Shown here one piece after another: positions 60,332-64,000 of a stretch of DNA of 64,000 bases (the first letter of the stretch is position 1; every line of letters begins with the position of its first letter). This stretch comes from Clavelina lepadiformis. Its lineage: Eukaryota > Chordata > Ascidiacea > Aplousobranchia > Clavelinidae. Location of the stretch: the NCBI RefSeq assembly GCF_947623445.1, contig NC_135240.1:22382001-22446000 (forward strand), written 5' to 3'. A model generated the notes under the pieces. The model saw nothing but the letters and a program-made list of their open reading frames with translations, was not told where the DNA came from and ran no database searches. Made by a program: the position numbers and the translations under genes.

Positions 60332-63300
60332 ATGGATGATAGAGGCAATGCCTTTTACAAAGTCAGTGTGACTGGTTTGCCAGAAGAATATGGTTTGAGC
60401 AGAATTAAAGATCTAATACATGAACACTTGGAAACCGAAGATGCCATCAGTGACTTGGATTTTGCCGAAAAGATAGATGGAACGAAAAACTGTCGGGTTG
60501 CTTTGGTTACTCTAAAAGAAGAGGAATGTAAGACAATAGTCAAACCATTGTCGAAGCTGTAATTATGGCTGTATGTGCAATTAAAATCATAGGCTAATTA
60601 TTTTACACTGAAGCTTAGTAAAAACTTCGTTTGCCTAGAGCTTGGAAAAGCAATTATAATGAATTAAAGCTCCTATCAAGTGGATGAAAACTCATCCCGT
60701 GTATTTGCTTTTGTTCGCAGACCAACGAAAGCTTGTTGCAATGGCGGTGATTGAAGCCACATTCCGGAAAACTCAGTTCAAGCTTAACATAACCAAAGCA
60801 AGACCCAGGGTCAAAAGTACACCTGTATTTACATCCGCTGTGCCAGGTAATACGTGTTGTTATCTTTGATGACAAATAGATGAATCAATGCGTTGACATC
60901 ACGTGTTTAAAAGTCTGCAGATGAAACTCAGGGTAATTATATGGCCTAATACCTCACAACGTTTTCATTGATTTAAGTTGATGTTGTTCCGGCTCAAAGT
61001 GAAACACAATCAGTACCCAAAGATCCAAGACAACGTAAAATCTACTGTTGTCAGATTCCTTCGTATATGTTTAGTGATGATGGCCTTCGAACGCATTTTA
61101 ATCGGTACGTAACGTTTTTTGTGTATTTAATATACGTAGTATTTGATAGCAAATACATAAATCGACAAAGTAAGTTAGATATTAACCAGAAACTTTATAA
61201 CTCGAAAATCACTATTACAACATTATTAGGCCTAGTTGTCAAACGTAATTTGAGCTTACCAGTGGAAATGATTTTCATAAACACAACATCCAAATCACTT
61301 GTCTTGCATTTGAGCTGCACAAATATGCTAATAACAGACGCCAATAACAATATGCTAATAACTTTTTCAAAGATTTGGAAATATCATCAAGATCTTTATA
61401 CCAAACAACCCACAGCGAAGATTTGCAATAATAGAATTCGAAACGCCTGTAAGTAAACAGAGAGAATGAAAAAAGAGAACGGTTTCGCAGCAATGCGTGC
61501 TATTATACGGTACAGTATATGATTATGTTATTTCAAGTTAAAAAAATATTAATGTGACGACATTTTGTAGAAATCGGCCTTGGAAGCGTTTGAAAATGGT
61601 AGAAAAAGAGGATGCTTAAACCTAACGATAGAATGGGAGAGGAAAGAAGGTTATTTACTTTAAGTTACTTTTCGTTAGAATTACTTGCAATACTGATGAA
61701 TTGATGGTTTTATCTCAGATACGGTCTTTGTTAATTTATATTGCTAATTACGAAAATACCCGGACACTTATGGCCTTTTTCAGCTTTGTACGTATTTTAT
61801 GACCGTTTGATTCAAATTAAGTTTAGCGCCTTAGTTATATTCACTCGATTCATATTTCTTCTGATAAAATCGATATGCGTTTAGCGGAAATGCTGCGAAG
61901 TGGCAAACTTCCCCAAGTAACCAGCCCTTCACGCAACACACAGCAACAACTATCGTCTTTCAACAGACCTTTTGAGCGAGACTCAATTTCAGAGCGAAAG
62001 CCTAAAGGTGATGGTGTTTAATATTAAATATATTTATATTGGCTAAAAAAACTTCCCTGTAAATTTGAATTTTAATAATTGCATTAAGATACGAAACGTA
62101 GCGATGAGGAATTTCCAAATAATAACAATTTCACACAAATTAACCGACTTCCTGGGCAAATGCAACCACTTCAAACAGTCACGTGGCAAGATCTTCTGAA
62201 AACTGATGAAGATCTTTTTACTGGTCTTCAAAACAGGTTTGCAATGCTTAATAGTTGTAAACTCAATTGCTTGTTTGTTGTAGAAATTCTTTAATTTAAC
62301 TTCATTGCATGCTTTAAAGGTGTGTTTTGGTAAAAGACGTGTCTAGGAAGACATCAAGCAATGCGCTCAAAATTTATTTTGAGGACCCAAGTAAATCGGG
62401 TGGTCCGATAGAAAAGATGCCAAGATGCCTTCCTGATGGCATACTGATTACATTTTGTGAAGCAGAAAGTAAGCAGATAATATTTTTGTACCTGTGTCAG
62501 TGAGGTATCGTATCCTACTTTTGCTGTTTGGTGCCCGAATTATTAAATTGTAAACTTTAGCGGCAAAAAACGTCATTGAGTTCGGAAAGCATCGACTTGA
62601 CTCGGCTGATCTGCTGGTGTACTCCAAGCCAGTTCCAGCAGTGTACAATGACCGGTTTCTAGTTGAGGCAAGTAATTTTAAATTGAAAGTAAGAGGCAAG
62701 TGCAACAATAATGTAAGTTGACCTTAACCAAACGAGAGTTTTCAGTTATGCCGATGAAAGAATTGTCCATATATAGAACTTATTTGTTTAGCATCTATTA
62801 ATAAATATGTGTCGCAAACAAAATTGCTGTGAAAACATAACTGCTACTAATCGCCTATCTGTAGTCTGTAGAGTTGTTTTCCATCAAAAGGCTAATCCAC
62901 CATTTCACTTTCGTCAATTTGCATCAAATTTTTTATGTAACGTGGACAATAACTGCTTGCTACATATTACAATAACGAAAAATTCTGTGTTCCGGTATGT
63001 AATTACTGACAACTCTTTTTTGCTTAAAAAACCACCCGTTTATGAACTTGTCCTTCACTTTAATATGACCAGATTATGTTATTTGCTCCTTTAAGATTTA
63101 TCCCTGAAAATTTCGTTGTAAGATATAGGCCTAATGTACCACATACATACAACTATTTATAATGATTTTTTTAAACTTAATATTTATAAGCACTTGAGCC
63201 AACGTGCATTTAAATTTAGGGACATTTTGAAGATGAAGGGACTGTAAAAGACATTGTGGAATGTTGTCTTGCATCTGATGATTTTTCAGTGAAGAAGATG

Positions 63301-64000
63301 GACGACAGCAGTGGACGTTATGTTGTCTTGATGACGAGAGACAGTAAGCGGAAATTTTTACGTGGAGTTTATGTCATTTTTTAATTGCTTAATTATATCA
63401 TTTTTGTTTACTTACATTTGGTTGCTAAGATACAAACACATTTTGAAAATACAATTTGTAGGAACGAATATTGAAAAAGTCATGACAGATGTTCGTAACA
63501 TAGCGTTGGAAGACTTAGCACCAAAGGTAATCAACCAACGCAGCTATTGTTAAATACAATAGAAAATAGATGCTTTAGACAAAATTTAACCTATTGGACC
63601 TCGTATTGTTTTTACCACATAGGTCAATCGTCTCTGCGCCACAGATTGCATTAAAGTCAGCCACTTGGGAAAAGATGTGCAAAACAACAGGATAAAATTA
63701 ACTTTTATGAAGAAAGATCTAACTGATACTGGAATCGTAACGTTAATTCAGCGAGACATAGGCAATGACGTTGCATATGTTTACTTCGCTGACTATCACG
63801 GTACAGTAATTTCAGAGACTTACACCATACAAATAGTTTGAATTACGGCTCTAAAAATTCCATCTAAGATGTGTTTTACAACGGTATAGGACAACATGTA
63901 CAATTTTCGTTTGAATAAAGTTATATTTTTCGGGTATGGTACCGGTGCGAAATAAGACGTTGTGAGCATTTTATTTCCTAATAAGTTTTTCTTAACTGAA
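60332..64000 (+). CDS. PARP14-like macrodomain ADP-ribosyltransferase, copy 3 (5' part, runs off the window)
   Basis: The start ATG at 60332 begins MDDRGNAFYKVSVTGLP. Supported exons are 60332-60527 and 60721-60846 (each the same length as in copy 2), 60978-61104, about 61409-61442, about 61577-61653, 61885-62007, 62089-62236, 62320-62468 (149 bp, as in copy 1), 62561-62667 (107 bp, as in copy 1), 63220-63343, 63462-63526 and 63623-63800 (178 bp, as in copy 1). Only the N-terminal RRM-like modules lie in the window. The KH-like, macrodomain, WWE and transferase parts should follow beyond 64000. The intron after 62667 begins GC (GAG|GCAAGT). Junctions inside the second RRM-like module (61105-61576) are uncertain. 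No stop or frameshift was found in the exons that can be checked against copy 1. Confidence 0.8.
60978..61653 (+). other. Copy 3 second RRM-like module
   Basis: Exon 60978-61104 encodes RKIYCCQIPSYMFSDDGLR (beta1-alpha1). A short piece at about 61409-61442 gives RRFAIIEFETP, an RNP1-like strand. About 61577-61653 gives KSALEAFENGRKRGCLNLTI. The module is not found in copy 1 and is decayed in copy 2. Middle junctions are unresolved, and a 20-bp microexon at about 61152-61171 (before GTAAGT) is possible. Confidence 0.55.

Overview
The window is eukaryotic nuclear DNA. It is AT-rich, its genes are broken into many short exons with GT-AG introns, and it holds eukaryotic mobile elements. The protein families fit a marine invertebrate, plausibly a deuterostome such as a tunicate, but I cannot fix the species. 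No tRNA, rRNA, CRISPR array or bacterial feature was seen.

Layout. 1-5.9 kb: decayed non-LTR retrotransposon pieces, a short hAT-type MITE and unannotated AT-rich DNA. 5876-10036 (minus): a full-length, uninterrupted reading frame for the non-catalytic subunit of the Rab3 GTPase-activating complex (RAB3GAP2). 10-16 kb: no gene, with one LINE endonuclease scrap. 16046-29653 (minus): a ~30-exon PARP14-like macrodomain ADP-ribosyltransferase (copy 1). 30.6-33.4 kb (plus): a broken, dispersed transposon-associated ORF followed directly by a broken LINE reverse transcriptase. 35.3 kb: a CTCGAGTC-rich MITE. 37043-47732 (minus): a second PARP14-like gene (copy 2). 48492-54462: a complete Ty3/gypsy retrotransposon on the minus strand, with LTRs that look identical, a TCAG target duplication and one intact Gag-Pol frame. 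55-58 kb: copia-like and hAT remnants. 60332 to the window end (plus): the 5' part of a third PARP14-like gene (copy 3), facing away from copy 2.

The core of the window is this three-member macroPARP cluster. Copy 1 reads in order: N-terminal RRM-like modules, KH-like/linker exons, two macrodomains, a WWE domain and a C-terminal ADP-ribosyltransferase domain with an H-Y-I signature, which predicts mono-ADP-ribosylation. Intron phases and many exon lengths are shared between copies. Copies 2 and 3 form an inverted, head-to-head duplication whose introns still align. Copy 2 has lost the block of exons for the later RRM-like modules and its second RRM-like module has decayed, yet the remaining exons join in frame. 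In vertebrates this family (PARP9/10/14/15) acts in antiviral and interferon-linked signalling and expands in tandem. A similar immune role here is inference.

Exon limits were set by eye from splice consensus, phase and agreement between copies. The weakest points are the 5' ends, the second RRM-like module of copy 3, and one phase conflict near 17.9 kb in copy 1.
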